This document shows, piece by piece, positions 27,508 to 39,116 of a stretch of DNA of 64,000 bases. Numbering within the stretch: the first letter of the stretch is position 1; each line of letters begins with the position of its first letter. Under the pieces are notes generated by a model, which saw only the letters and a list, made by a program, of their open reading frames with translations, had not been told where the DNA came from and did no database searches. The position numbers and the translations under genes were made by a program. This DNA comes from Marsupella aquatica (lineage: Eukaryota > Marchantiophyta). The stretch is from contig OZ316898.1 in the NCBI GenBank assembly GCA_973895155.1, positions 496,001-560,000 on the forward strand, read 5' to 3'.

Positions 27508-28218
27508 CGGCGGAGTAGGAATAGATTAGGATTAGGATTGGCTTAGTCAGGCTCTTGGGATAGGCATCTGCCTTAGGTATAGCAGCGCTGCCCTGCTGTC
27601 CAGCCTGCGTAGATTAGGATCTTCTAATAAGACACAGCCATTTTCCGGCCTAACTGTCAGCTTAGTTAGGACCTTAGTCAGCGAATCTTCGGCGAGAGGA
27701 CACCCCGTCCCTCGGCTCTTAGTATTTAGTGCACCCCTCGGTAGAGGCAGGGGGGTTTTTAGTTTCAGAGTCGGACATCCGCGGGATATGCGGGGAGTCC
27801 CGACCTCTGGGAATGAAAGAGTACCAAGGGGAGGGGGTAGGACTAAGCTCACCGGGCGAGTGCGGAGCCGGGCTCCGTTGTAGTGTGCACCCTCGGCCTT
27901 GAACCTGTTCATTCCAGGGCTGTCGGGTCAACTAAGTGTACGCATATGTCCCCTTTGTAGTAAAATCCTTTCCCATCATTTTCCTTCGTGTAAATCGAGA
28001 TTGTATGCATGTGTGCGCATATGTGTGTGGGTTTCTCGTATATGGGTGGCAGCGCCAGGCCAAACGCACTACCCGAGACGTGCACAGGGTGCAGCCTGTG
28101 GGTAAGTGGTTGCGAGCACGGGTTGGGGACCTGTATCATCGAATCCGGATCGAAGGCGGACAGCACGAAGGCTTAGAAGCCCTTAAGCCGGGGTCGATCC
28201 TGCTATCGACTAAGGTAC

Positions 28219-28234
28219 GTTCCGGCGGCGGAAC
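28219..28234 (+). other. Hairpin motif near the LTR 3' end
   Basis: GTTCCG-GCGG-CGGAAC forms a 6-bp stem with a four-base loop, preceded by GGTAC and followed by ACAAA. The same context with ATTCCG-GGGG-CGGAAT occurs at 43167-43182 in the related LTR. The outermost pair changes G-C to A-T, keeping the stem. The role is unknown; an RNA structure in the transcript is possible. Confidence 0.6.
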
Positions 28235-28403
28235 ACAAACCATACCTAGGAGGTGTCTGTATTTAGCAGTAGGCGCACTTAGCGCTAGTTTACGAGAATA
28301 AGGTGCATTACGTGCTTCCCTTCCTGCCCGAACCCTCAGATTTACGAGGGATGTGCCCATCTAAGCTGAAGTCTGAGTTAAGGCCGAAGCCTACGACGTG
28401 ACA

Positions 28404-29419
28404 GAGTGTCTTCATCATTAGGTTGATGGATTTCTTCGATAGGCTGCTTGTGATATTCATGGACGGATGGGTCTCATCAGACCCCCACTATCCATCTTGA
28501 CCACACTTTTGACAATGCATTTCAATGGCCTTACAACGTGCTCAAGCTTGAGAAATTTATTGTGGACACGTCAATGTGGGTGCTGTTGTGCCTCAGAGGA
28601 CACTTGCCCCCTAGAGTACATTCCTATCCCACTTGCGGATTTAATTAGTACACTAGATATGGACTATTAGCTCTTGCCACATGTACTTCCTACTAGTGAA
28701 GTCTTAGCTACTCTTCCCCTTCTTTCCTTCTCGTTTTCCAGGGTTGCCCTTGCTTTCATTTTTTCTTGTTTGGTGTTTGTACTCTTTGGACCTGTTTTTC
28801 TTTCCTTCCTTCTTTCCTTTCTTTTGTTTTGTTCCAAATTAATAAATTTTGGTGGAAGTTTAAGTCTTCAAAAAAAGAAAAGAGTTTTGTTTTTCCCATC
28901 ATTTGCTAAATTTCGCCCCCCGGGGCCCGGGTATCCCGCTGGGTTTCGCACCGGGCGAAAAGCTGACGACAGCCAGGGCCGACTTTTTCTTCCTGCACTC
29001 GTATTCCGATACAGACTACGAAGTAATTTTTTACTCTGAGAAAAGAATCCTCCCTGCAAAGCTGATCGATGGCGACTACGGCACGATTCGAATCGCCTAC
29101 GATTCGCGCTTTGTGACGACGGTGCGAGAACAGCAATGCTACTGTACTCTAGAGGCCCAGGAGAGACCCAGCTACACACGCATCAGGAGCTCGATTCCGG
29201 GAAGTGTGGAGCCTTGCCGTGAAGATTGTGAAATGGGCTTGCGGTGATCCTTGAAGTAGAGTGATCAGGAATTGCGATCTCCATGCTCTGTCCGAGAGGG
29301 AGAGAGTGAGTGGATTGGGCTCAGGAGCTATTCGTGGTTGAATCGTTGGTCTTGGGATACGATAGTGGAGGGAGGAAATCGGCGATTCAGACGGTGATCA
29401 GAAAGCAGAGCAATCCATC
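28404..29419. other. Intergenic, upstream of the cathepsin gene
   Basis: 28404-28408 is the right GAGTG. No gene is supported. A T/C-rich tract lies at 28700-28870. A 115-codon frame at 28903-29247 ends upstream of the cathepsin start; its product is not recognised and it may be leader or unrelated. The gene's promoter and 5' UTR presumably lie in 29000-29419. Confidence 0.4.
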
Positions 29420-32400
29420 ATGGACGGGAGGTCGTTCGCGCTGGCTGTGGTGGCCTCGATGATACTGGTCACCGCGGGTTTCTTGGCTGGAAGAAGCGTT
29501 TCCCCCATCGAGGTGGTGCAATCCTTGTCTTCAACGTGGTCCACTCCTCTCGACTTTCTGCCCGTCTCGACGAAATCGAGCTCACTGGAGGAGGTCGTGC
29601 CTTCTCGTCCAATAACGACGGAATGGCCTAGCGAGTACATCGAGATGGATGGTCAGTTGCGTTCCGTACTCTCTTCTTCTCTTCCCTCTCTTCTTCAGCT
29701 GCGAGCAGTCCCTCGCTCCTTCGGTCAGACTTGCGCTCTGGTAGTCCTATAGCAACTGATGAAGAAGCTCTCGGATTGGTGTGTAAGTGGTCTTCGGGAA
29801 TATGTTGATGGGCTTCGAACTCTTTCTTTAGCTATTTCTATCTCGAGATGTTCTTTTTATGGAAGGGACTCAATGACCACAAGCCGTCTAAAATTTACGG
29901 GACGAAGTTGGGTTATTGTGAGATAGGGTGGAGTGCCTGCAGACAAAATCATAGAGACTTCTACTGTACACAGCGTACTGTTCGAAATTGTGGAATGATC
30001 TCGTGAATGATGAAATTTCTTTGTGGCAGTGAAACAAAAGGTGCTGACGAAGCAGCCTCACGAGTATCTCGACCTGGCGTCCATCCCGGAGTACTTCGAT
30101 TGGCGAGATGTGAATGGTAATGCACTAACTTGCTCATAGTTGAACAGCTCATTCTTACTAATTGTTGTTGTGATACTTCGAGTTGAGTGTCCACGTAGCC
30201 CTTATATGGAATTCACAGCTGTAACTCTTCACCTCGGTCCGTTTCTTCTTTGCTGTGCAGGAACGAGCTACGTGACCAAAGATTTGAATCAGCACATTCC
30301 TGTCTATTGCGGTTGGTGTCACTATTGATCTTGTCTCGCCATGTTGTAGTCAACATTTGCTCGAATTTTGGTGGTTTAAATCAGTAATTTTTGTAGTTAA
30401 AAGTCATGCGATATCACTATTTGCAGCTGGAAATCCCGTCTGTGGGTGAGGTACAATTGCATCACCTTGGATATTAGAGTTGAACAAGAATATGCATGTG
30501 TTTATTTGTACAATCCGTGGCGTCCTTCTTCCTATTATCTCACGGTCAAAATCAGAAGGAAGCAAATGACCTGTTGAGGTCATTCTTTCCCCAAGAAGGG
30601 TTTGCGTATGTGTTCATGGCTAGAATCCCGGGCGTCCTTTTTACTACAGTGTCGGTCAAAATTTCAGACGGAAGCAAATCGCCTGTTGAGGTTCTTTTCC
30701 CAAGAAGGCTATAATCTAAATTGATATACTCAGTTGTAGTCGTTCTTTTGCTCTGCAGGCTCTTGCTGGGCTCATGCAACCTTGAGCGCCTTGGCCGATA
30801 GGCATAAAATACTCCGGAATGCACAATGGCCTGATGTTGAATACTCTGTGCAAGTGTAAGGCTATCCACCCTTTTAGCTGTAATATGAGTGGCATCTATC
30901 TTTTCTGACTGAACATGTTCTCATACTGGCCGATTTAGGTCAGGAAATGGATACTTATTTGGTCCTTCCCCCCGTGAAGACTGGAAATTGTCAGCTCTCA
31001 GGGTCTTGGTATCACATGTGGCTTTCCTGCATCTGAAAATCTTTGCACATTGTAGCGCTGGTTATCATAGGAGTCTAAATTTTCTAATTGCGTCAGCCAT
31101 TTCAGTTTCTTTGCATCTACAGCCATATCGGAAGTGAAGCATTTTCGTCACTGAAAACATTGGTGGTTTTGCAGAGTGTTGAATTGTGGGCAGGAGGTTG
31201 CTGGAACCTGTGATGGTGGGAATCCTCTTGCCGTGTATCAATTCGCACACAACTTCGGCTTACCTGAGGACACATGCCAGGTCTAGTTCTTATGGGATGT
31301 CCATTTCCATTGTCCCTTGGCTGGTCGTGACAAGTTTGTAGATAATTCGTTGTGCCAAAGTTTGAGTATCGGTCCTGATCTGGTAAATGATTGCGCATTA
31401 CCGTACTGATAATTCGGTTCGCACATCAAAGACTTTTGCCAAGTAATGCGTGTGGAAATGCAAGGTTTTCTGGCAGAACGTGACTCTTTGGGCCCAAAGT
31501 TTTTATTAGGAGTGGAAGTCAGGATCCAAGTTTAGTGGGAGGGCATATACGTATAGTGTCTTGTCCTTGGATACAATAGTAGAGTACAAGACTGTCTACC
31601 TTAACTTTTGAGATACCGTAATGTCTCCGATCGAAGAGATTCTCTTGTGATCTATGGCAGCTTCTCCTGGACAATATGCAGTGTCGTATTTCTGTATGCT
31701 GAAGCTGGTATTTGAGACCTGCAAGTGTACCCCCGCAAGTAGTCCTCTTAAGTAAATCATTCATTGAGCGAAAACCTCCCAGTAGCTCCTCCGAGCTTAA
31801 CAGATGTGATTCAGAGAAAATCAGTTAGTAGAACTGTATCTAGGTCAGAAATCCCAGTATCTGGATGAGAATTTCCTGGATAGTCCATCGATCTGGAGAC
31901 TTCAACGGAGAGAGGTCCATTCTCCGACAATGATCTAAAAATTCTTCCACATGATTCGTTCCTCCCTTCCGAACTCAATTATATCGGCTACTCCAGCGAA
32001 GTCGTTAAATATCTGTTCCCGTCCATCGAATGGTGACAGTACGATGAGACATTGTATGCTTCCCCGCAATGCTTCTAAGTTGTTTATTGATGAAGTTGTA
32101 TTTGCTGTTATTGTGGGTACTCGGCGAGCAGCTTTACAAGGCTGTTGATGAGGAATGTACACCAATTAACATTTGTCGCGATTGTTCACCACCTGCTGGA
32201 AACATCTTATCCTGCCAAGCTGTCTCTGGTTACACTCAGCATTCAGTTTCCGAGTACGGGATAGTCTCTGGAGAACTGAACATTGTAAGATCTCTCGCCA
32301 TCTTTTAGTGAGGATTCTTTACCCGTCATGGTGCTGGATAATATCTACTGTATATATCGGCCTCGACTCAATAACCACATTTGTGTCTGTACTGAAGACT

Positions 32401-33598
32401 CCCTAACGGACGTTGGTTTACAGATGGCGGAAGTTTACGAAAGAGGCCCGGTTGCTTGCCTAATTGATGCCACTGTTCTGCACGACTACTACGGAGGATA
32501 CATTATCAAAGATACGTGAGTACTTTCGGTTTTCCCTTTCTGGACCTCAGCCACAAACAGCTTCCTTTTTAAAGTTATATCGCTAGATTGAATGAACTAT
32601 GGCTTGTGGACACTTTCATTCTGGGTACAATGAGTTGTGATTGATAAACTGGTCCCGTGATACAGAGATTGATTTAGTATCTCCTTTCCGCAGTGCAGAT
32701 GTTTCTGTTCAACATGTTTGAATAACAGTCAGCATGGGAAGTGCATGAATACTTTGCATGCCGTGAATTGAACTCAACCTCGTAGGCCAAGCAGTGAGAG
32801 GGGTGGGATTGTTTCTGTCTGGACGTTGTATAGCGTTTCTGGGTAGCAGTACTTGTCGAGTCCAGGCTGTGTATACGGTAATCGTTCTAGATCATTTATC
32901 AATACCCTACGGTCACTTCAAGTCTTTCTGGAGGCAGCCCCACTGAAGTCGGCAGGAAGATATCACTGTGTTAATAATGGTCTTTTAGTCATACTAACAG
33001 CATTGAGGAAACCGTGTGCAGTGTGCCAGCTGCTCACAACCATGTGGTGAGTATTTCCGGGTGGGGTGTGGACAATGGCGTTAAGTACTGGGTGGTGCGA
33101 AACTCTTGGGTAAGATTTCCCCTTCCACAATTTGTTTTGTTTATTTGCAGTTTCTCCTAGATGTGGTTTCTGTTCCTCAAGATATGTTTTGGAACTTGTT
33201 ATCTAAGGAATGTACTCCAAATCGTGAATACCAACAAAACAGTGATAAAGTAATGGTTGGTGTATCCCTCCCTAAATGTTTTGGAACATATCATCTAGGG
33301 AATGGCAGCAAATCGCGAATACCAACTAAACAGTGATAAAGTAAGCAGCTTGAGAAGACTGCTCACCGAAGTAGAATTGTTGCAGGTTTAGAGGTGGTAC
33401 TCTGGATAAACTTTTGGTTATTTCTTTTCAAAAACTAATTCTGTCATGCTGACAAATGCACAGGGTACTTACTGGGGTGAGAAAGGCTGGTTCCGCATCA
33501 TTAGAGGGGTCAATGCACTGGCCATCGAAAGTAGTTGCTCCTGGGCTGTTCCCAAAGATGGCGGCTATTGCTTTTCAGCCCATGGTCTTAAGTGTTAA
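29420..33598 (+). CDS. Cathepsin X/Z-like papain-family cysteine protease (C1A)
   Basis: Lysosomal/vacuolar-type protease; animal cathepsin X/Z is a carboxypeptidase. Exons: 29420-29651, 30030-30116, 30261-30311, 30759-30855, 31175-31280, 32132-32284, 32424-32515, 33022-33109, 33464-33598; 346 aa. A hydrophobic signal segment lies at about residues 5-23, then a propeptide, then the mature part near [11 protein letters not shown]. Catalytic Cys126 is in YCG|SCWAH, His280 in [11 protein letters not shown] and Asn300 in VVRNSW. The diagnostic feature is QHIPVYCG: the HIP mini-loop directly before the active-site Cys is specific to cathepsin X/Z. Introns are GT-AG; the exon 3 donor (GTTGGT) is weak but is the only one keeping GSCWAH in frame. 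No disabling change. Confidence 0.92.
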
Positions 33599-35992
33599 AA
33601 GATCACGAGCGGCTATCATCTACGAGTACACGCCATATCCTCCACATATTTTAGAAACGGCACACATGAGGTCAACAACCGAGGCTCTTCTCTAATGTAT
33701 AGCACTGTCCCCGTGTACTGTTTTTTATTCGTTTTCCCCACTAGCTTGTAATCCAACCGCCTCTTTTTAGTCTACACCTGCACAAGTGCAGATCGACGAG
33801 GAACTCAGCAGGCAGCACCATTATCTGACCTGGCATCCTAGGTGGAGTATGTTTTTATCCTAGCCACTTTGGGAATGCTCGAAGTAGGGTCTGGCGTTTC
33901 AGATCCTTTTCAACCAGTGTGTATCACATGACAGGCATTCAACCCTCGTGAATGCTCGATATGTTTGGGCATATAAACACGCAATGTTATCATTTATTAA
34001 TTGTAAATTAAATTATATCTGTTGTAAAGTACCTTTGAGTGGTGAAAATAAGTTGCACAGTCAAGTCCAACTCTACCTTCTGATTCTGCAGAGAATTTTA
34101 ATACTACTCCAGAATTTTAATAAACTCCTTAAACCCTTGATCTTGAGCCCAAATTCAAATATAGAAATGAGAATCTACTGATACCCACAGTTGAGAACAC
34201 TTTTTCCTTGATCTGTTTGATATCTTTTGACGCTGCTATATGGCACCTCCAATCTCCTAGGTTCAATTTTTGTTACTTTTTAAATTCTAAGTTGGGCCTA
34301 CGAGGCCTGCCTTCCTTGTCTGTCTTTCAATTTCAAAATTAATTGATCCCCCCCCCCACCTTTTCGAATATTAAGCCTGGATGGACAGGGGTTCATTTTG
34401 CCCATCCCATGGACTCAGTAACATGTGGTCTCAATTTACACCCGGCTGCTTTTGGAAGCACTCTTCATTCTTGAGAAGGACACGGCTTTTGGAAGGACTC
34501 TTCATTCTTGAGATGGATGCCTGGAGTAGTTTTTTCAAGCATCCCAATCAACTGTAACATGTTGGGTTTTAGCAGACTTTTGCACTTATTTGGACAATTT
34601 TGGATCTCTTTTATAGGTCTAAATTTTCCAACAGGGTCTCTGTATTATGGTTGCTCCAACTTTAAACCATCTCCCCAAAATGGTAACAAGAAGCTTTTAA
34701 TACTATCGTATCTAGATAATGAGAAAAATAAATTCTTTAAGGTACTTAAAAGTGTGAAGATTACTCCCAAAAAATTGAAATAGTTTGTCTTGTAGTGTTT
34801 CCCGCTTGAAATACTTGTCTCAAGCCTTTTGTTTCTGGTAGTCACTGTGAATCATGTTTGGGTAACATTTATAGTTATCCATGGCAAATAGTTGTTTCCA
34901 ATGACTCCCAACAAACCCTTTGCTTTTATTGTGAAGGCTTTTAAAGATCCAAACATAATTGTGACGGTTTGACAGAAGACTTTAAACTAAGAATGATCAA
35001 TTTTTGTGACCTAATTACATTGCACATGTGATGCAAATTTGTCTCCACCAATTTCAACATCGTAAGGGCTCAACAGCAAAGTACTGCAGGTGGTTGTCCC
35101 ACAACAAAGACACTACTTAAACAAAGGTAGACTAGCTTGCAGTGGTGTCCAACTGGGCATGCTGTGGCTTATGTGACCCACAATCCCAGCAAACCCACTT
35201 AGAGACATATCAGCTAAGGATCCAAGTCTATCAGTGGAGTAGGCCCAAAGTATCCAAGAACTTCATCACTATTCTACCGCAGAGATGAATGCTCTTCCGG
35301 CAGCCTTCGCTGGATTATTTGGTATTATGTAGATGAAGGATATGCGAGTTACCATGAACGTGGTTAAATTCCACACAGCAAGGCCCATCCCGTGAATTTC
35401 TCTTGTCCGGTACCTACATAGAAACACGTGGGATGATGTGCGGAAGCATTTGAGAGTTATCTTGATAAAATACCATATTACAAAGCCCGTTCTAAGGGAT
35501 GACCTTATTGAATAATGTACATTAAGCGTCCTGAACGTGATATATCAAAAGAACTGCAAGGAACAATCCCTGGGTCAAGCCCAGAGACGAGATTGCTCTT
35601 CCTTTCTAGAAGGAACATGATGAAGGCAGCCACCCTATTTGCAAACAATCTCAAGGAGCTCCTGTCCTGGTAGCTCCTATCCTGCTTATGGCTTCCGTGT
35701 AGAGAATATTCCAGTAGGCCGTTCCTCCATCCAATATCTCCTAGATGTAGTCACGCAACAATTACCATATAAAACCATCTTTCGATATCCAAAGAGCAAA
35801 GCCACCAGTGTTGTCGGCAGAAAATCGAACAGTAAACTCCTCAATGGCTGCATGCCCCAATAAAAAACAATTCAGAGCAATTGTGCAACCAGTGTAGTAT
35901 AGTAGTGGACCCCTCGGCGAGCAAATGATCCCAAAAGAAAAACTCCAAGAGAAGAATCCTTCCCCGACAGATAATGGACTAACCTTAAGCTC
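33599..35992. other. Intergenic between cathepsin and EF-hand genes
   Basis: No supported gene. A C-run lies at about 34349-34360. Between 35240 and 35860 the + strand shows broken but protein-like stretches (for example AEMNALPAAFAGLFG near 35285) interrupted by many stops. They could be a decayed gene or element, but I recognise no family. Confidence 0.35.
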
Positions 35993-37761
35993 TTAGTCAA
36001 TGGGCACCTCTACCTCCATTTTCAAGCCAGCTTTACTTAGGACCTACCAAAGGAACAATACCACTGTGTCAGTGACCCAAACCACATAACTCCAACCCCT
36101 ACAACAAGCTTGATTGACCAAAAATTGGAGCCAAAGGAACTTAACAGAATTTCCTGAAAAGTTGATGAGCTGGCATTTCGCCTTAAAAAAGGTGACTTTA
36201 CAATACCTCTCTAAACTCGTCTGGGGCCAAAGAGCTATCTTTTGAAAAGCCTGATTCTTCCAGTGCTTGAGTTACCACAGCCTGCACAGGACGGAGAGCA
36301 GCGACCATAAAGACAGAGTATTGTTTCAATCTAACCAACTTCGCCCTGCTCAAAAACTATTCAAGGGATACTGGGACGTGTGCATTCTTTTCCTAAAAAG
36401 TATGACCACAAGGCACTGTAAGGTATGGTGCGGTACCTGGCGCTGCTCATCAGTGAGAAATGAACCCGAAAGATCTCGTAAGACTTGCATGATATCGTCG
36501 CGTGAAATTTTTCCGTTGCTTCGAATGTCATAGACTTTAAAAACGACTGCAGTGGAAGAAATATGAGATTTATGTCATTCAAAAAACTAGCAACTTGTGG
36601 CTTCGTTGCTTACGCATGTAATCTAGCTTACTAGAAGTACAAGTTTATCTACCCATTCCAGAACAACGCATTTCTGAATCATCCTCCATCACAGTCCAGA
36701 TCTCAAAGTCGGTGTGGGTCATTGTTAAGACGTGGAGATTTAGAGGTAAGATATTTACAATCTAATTTGTGCTGGATCGGTGCTCTTGGGCTGAAAGCTG
36801 ACAGGACTGCAACAAACTCCTTGAAGTTCAAGCCTTCCAGTAGTCCCAACAACCTCTGTATCAGAAAGACAGAGGAACCAAAATAAGTTGACAAGCTGTC
36901 TATGATAGCTCCTCTAATACTGTAAGTTATAATTCATTATTTCAAAACGGATGGGCATGACGACCTTCGGTGAGAGGGCATCCGAAGGCACTTTCAATCC
37001 CAATATCATGTGCTTCTCCTACTATCCAGCTCTCTAAAGATCTAATTTGAAAGAAAGCAAAGTCTGAACCGACCTGTGAGAGCGGGTTGAGAGCGAATTC
37101 TGGGACAGACATAAACTCGTCTCCAGAAATGTAGCCTTTTCCATTGCGATCTAAAGCGCAGAATCTTTGATACAGAGACACTATTTCTCTTTGAGAAACT
37201 GCAAACCAGGATCCACATGAGCGATTTCTCGTCCAAAATTACAATTTCTGTTTCACTAATTTAGCCGTGTACTCACAATCGGACAACAACTCCAGATATG
37301 AGCGTCAGTCGATAGGCCATTTGAATCGTACAAATTCCATAACCTGATAGGAGACAAAAGCACATCCTAGCGGTCTCACGGAAAACTTGAAGTTTCTTTA
37401 TGAACCTGCCTTTGAAAGTATCAATGTAGGGGCCAATGCGTACATCTCCTCCAGGAAATCACTGTCTAGTATAGTGGCCAAGGCGTGCATCTCCTCGAAG
37501 CAATCACTGTCTAATGGACCCTAACAAAATTTAAGCAAAAGAACAATGCCACTTTACAAAAACCCAAGCTCCTCTGATTTTAGCATGTCGAACTTGAGAT
37601 CCTCACAGTTGCGCCTTTGTCAGTGAAAGGTTCTGGAAGCCAATGACAAACGCACTCATCTCGGTAAGAAAGAGGGACAGAGAGACCTCACATAGATGAG
37701 AACAGTGATTTTGCACCTCCTCGATGTCGTACTGGGTTAGCATGGATGTGTTGTTCCCCAT
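35993..37761 (-). CDS. Calcineurin-B-like EF-hand protein
   Basis: Small calcium sensor resembling the calcineurin regulatory subunit. Exons on the minus strand: 37761-37692, 37198-37074, 36855-36759, 36546-36437, 36281-36207, 36043-35993; 175 aa. The N terminus MGNNTSMLTQ has Gly2 and Ser6, suitable for N-myristoylation. EF-hand 1 loop is about residues 40-51 (DRNGKGYISGDE). A second clear loop is 104-115 (DIRSNGKISRDD). The others are weaker. The last exon is only 17 codons and ends KMEVEVPID, matching the conserved tail of the plant family. That decided the acceptor at 36043. The gene matches a conserved plant EF-hand protein of the same length. Which phosphatase or other partner it binds in plants is not evident. 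Confidence 0.9.
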
Positions 37762-38199
37762 CCTTCCCGGCTTTCAATTTCCGCAAGTGCTTCAAATTCC
37801 CGAGCTATCCAACTTGAGTAGACACGGACACCGAGAAACCCACCTGAAATGCAAAAATGGGGCAACCGCACCGGACAGTCCTCGAACCTCTCAGAGAGCA
37901 CTCGCTATGGCCTTCGATCGAGATCGACACCTGAATTGCGGCCGTCCGCCGTGCAGCAACGAATCCGAGAGCAGCACCAACAATCGTAGCTGATCCGCGG
38001 CCATCTCCAACGAAACGATAGCAGAGTCGCAACCCCTGCCCTGCCCTGCCCTGCCCTGCTTTGCTCTTCTTGGCCGAATGCAAAGTCTCGTCGCTCGGCT
38101 TGCTAGTGTACACTGAACATCAGTCCCAGCAAGTATATTCCGCGTCTTCTTCTCGTGCACGTAGGTTTTCTTCGTTACTTAATTGTTATATATATATCA
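37762..38199. other. 5' flank of the EF-hand gene with (CCCTG)5 repeat
   Basis: The upstream region of the minus-strand gene is GC-richer than its surroundings and contains five CCCTG units at about 38034-38058, followed by a TATATATATAT run near 38188-38199. No gene recognised. Confidence 0.5.
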
Positions 38200-38766
38200 A
38201 ATTGCCAAAACTACAGGAACGCCATACGCTACACGGTCCCAAAGGCAAAAGAACCCAATAAAGGGGGGAAGGGACCCCAAGAAAACCAAAGAGGCCCCAC
38301 AAGTTAAGGAGTATCCCACAAAATCCAAAAGACCAAACGACAACCTAAAGAACCCTACTGGGCGGTAAACTAAAAAAGCGAGCTCTAGAGTAAACTGCCT
38401 TGAAGGGTCACAGAGGGGAATTTGTCTAGAGGCCCTAAAATGGATTGCCTTGGCCCTGCGTAGGATAGTGAAAGTCTGGGCCCCCTGAAGGGTCACTGAC
38501 ACCCTCTGTCGAAAGAAGGCCACGAGGACAGAAACAAAGGGAAAAGGCCTCTGCTCGATACAAAACACAACACAAGCCTGAAGGAAGTGGTCAAAATGAG
38601 GGTGGAGAGCGCCAAAGACCTCAAGGGTAAAAGGGTAGAAAAGATCCCCCGGGTAACGAACCGCATAAGCCTCCTCCTTGAGCCGAGCCGCCTTGGCGGC
38701 AGCATGTCCAGGAACATAGGCTGCCTCAACAACATTACTCCCCCCTAGTAGGATCTACAACCACCA
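38200..38766 (-). pseudogene. C-terminal part of a degenerate transposable-element ORF
   Basis: The minus strand reads SNVVEAAYVPGHAAAKAA from about 38734 and continues through KEEAYAVRYPG, TLEVFGALHPHFDHFLQ and a basic tail to about 38330. The pattern of an Ala-rich helix, a Lys/Glu stretch, then 'PF.LE.FGALHP' resembles the C-terminal region found after reverse transcriptase in some plant and algal retroelements. It continues the frame found at 43407-44129. The two parts were separated by the insertion at 38767-43401. Family name is uncertain. Confidence 0.5.
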
Positions 38767-39116
38767 TGTGATGCCGTGCCAGGATCACGAAGTACTTAGT
38801 TAAGCCTAAAATAATGGCTAAATAAAGATTAGGTAGATATAATTAGGGAGTTATAAGGATCGAAGCCGATTGCAATATGTTCGGGGGAAATTGTGATGGG
38901 ATCTGATCCAATGGTCGCGATTAAGTGGGATTAGGGTTATGACCTAATCAGGGCTTGATCAGGTAAGCCATCAGGAGGCGGCTTCGTAGGGAGGGGACCG
39001 ACACTCTGTACACTAGTGCAATTGCTTGATCGATCAACCTAGGGAGGTGGAATCAGCTGCCGATCGATCGGAGGAGGTGGTTTGGGAAATTGCGCAAGTT
39101 CTTGGCATTCGGTGGA

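Larger units (their letters stand above)
18371..28403 (+). mobile_element. Ty3/gypsy retrotransposon with giant LTRs, 5' LTR deleted
   Basis: Layout: 5' LTR remnant (18371-19395), gag zinc knuckles plus protease, reverse transcriptase, RNase H and integrase (19396-24422), polypurine tract, and a full 3' LTR (24390-28403). Domain order PR-RT-RH-INT defines Ty3/gypsy. A GPY/F-type motif (HTRWLGPF) follows the integrase and no chromodomain was seen. GAGTG flanks both outer ends. The two LTRs match over two blocks (18371-18901 with 24390-24920; 18902-19395 with 26314-26807) at roughly 98%. The element is dead: every long frame carries stops. The single-element reading is inference from the flanking repeat, the polypurine tract and the similar solo copy at 38767-43401. 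Confidence 0.75.
24390..28403 (+). repeat. 3' LTR, 4.0 kb, containing a long reading frame
   Basis: It starts TGTGACGCTG after the polypurine tract and ends GACGTGACA before GAGTG. Structure: 466-bp leader with TATA box (24748-24755), reading frame 24856-27507, and an 896-bp tail with a conserved hairpin (28219-28234). The block 38767-43401 has the same order and similar part lengths. Treating the whole 4 kb as the LTR explains why the 5' copy matches two separate pieces of it. It also explains why no second TGTGACGC start occurs before 28403. The right boundary rests on the GAGTG duplication and the terminal CA. Confidence 0.65.

Noticed and set aside
24390-28403. A second, tandem gypsy element lacking pol
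   Set aside because: No further LTR start occurs before 28403, and GAGTG flanks the whole 18371-28403 block. The region ends like the solo unit at 38767-43401. A single element with giant LTRs explains more.
28903-29247. 115-codon frame upstream of the cathepsin gene
   Set aside because: No homologue or in-frame link to the cathepsin exon is visible; it could only be leader sequence or chance.
36037-36153. Alternative last exon of the EF-hand gene ending SLTQWYCSFGRS
   Set aside because: The acceptor at 36043 gives the conserved KMEVEVPID ending and the exact family length, so the longer exon is intron sequence.
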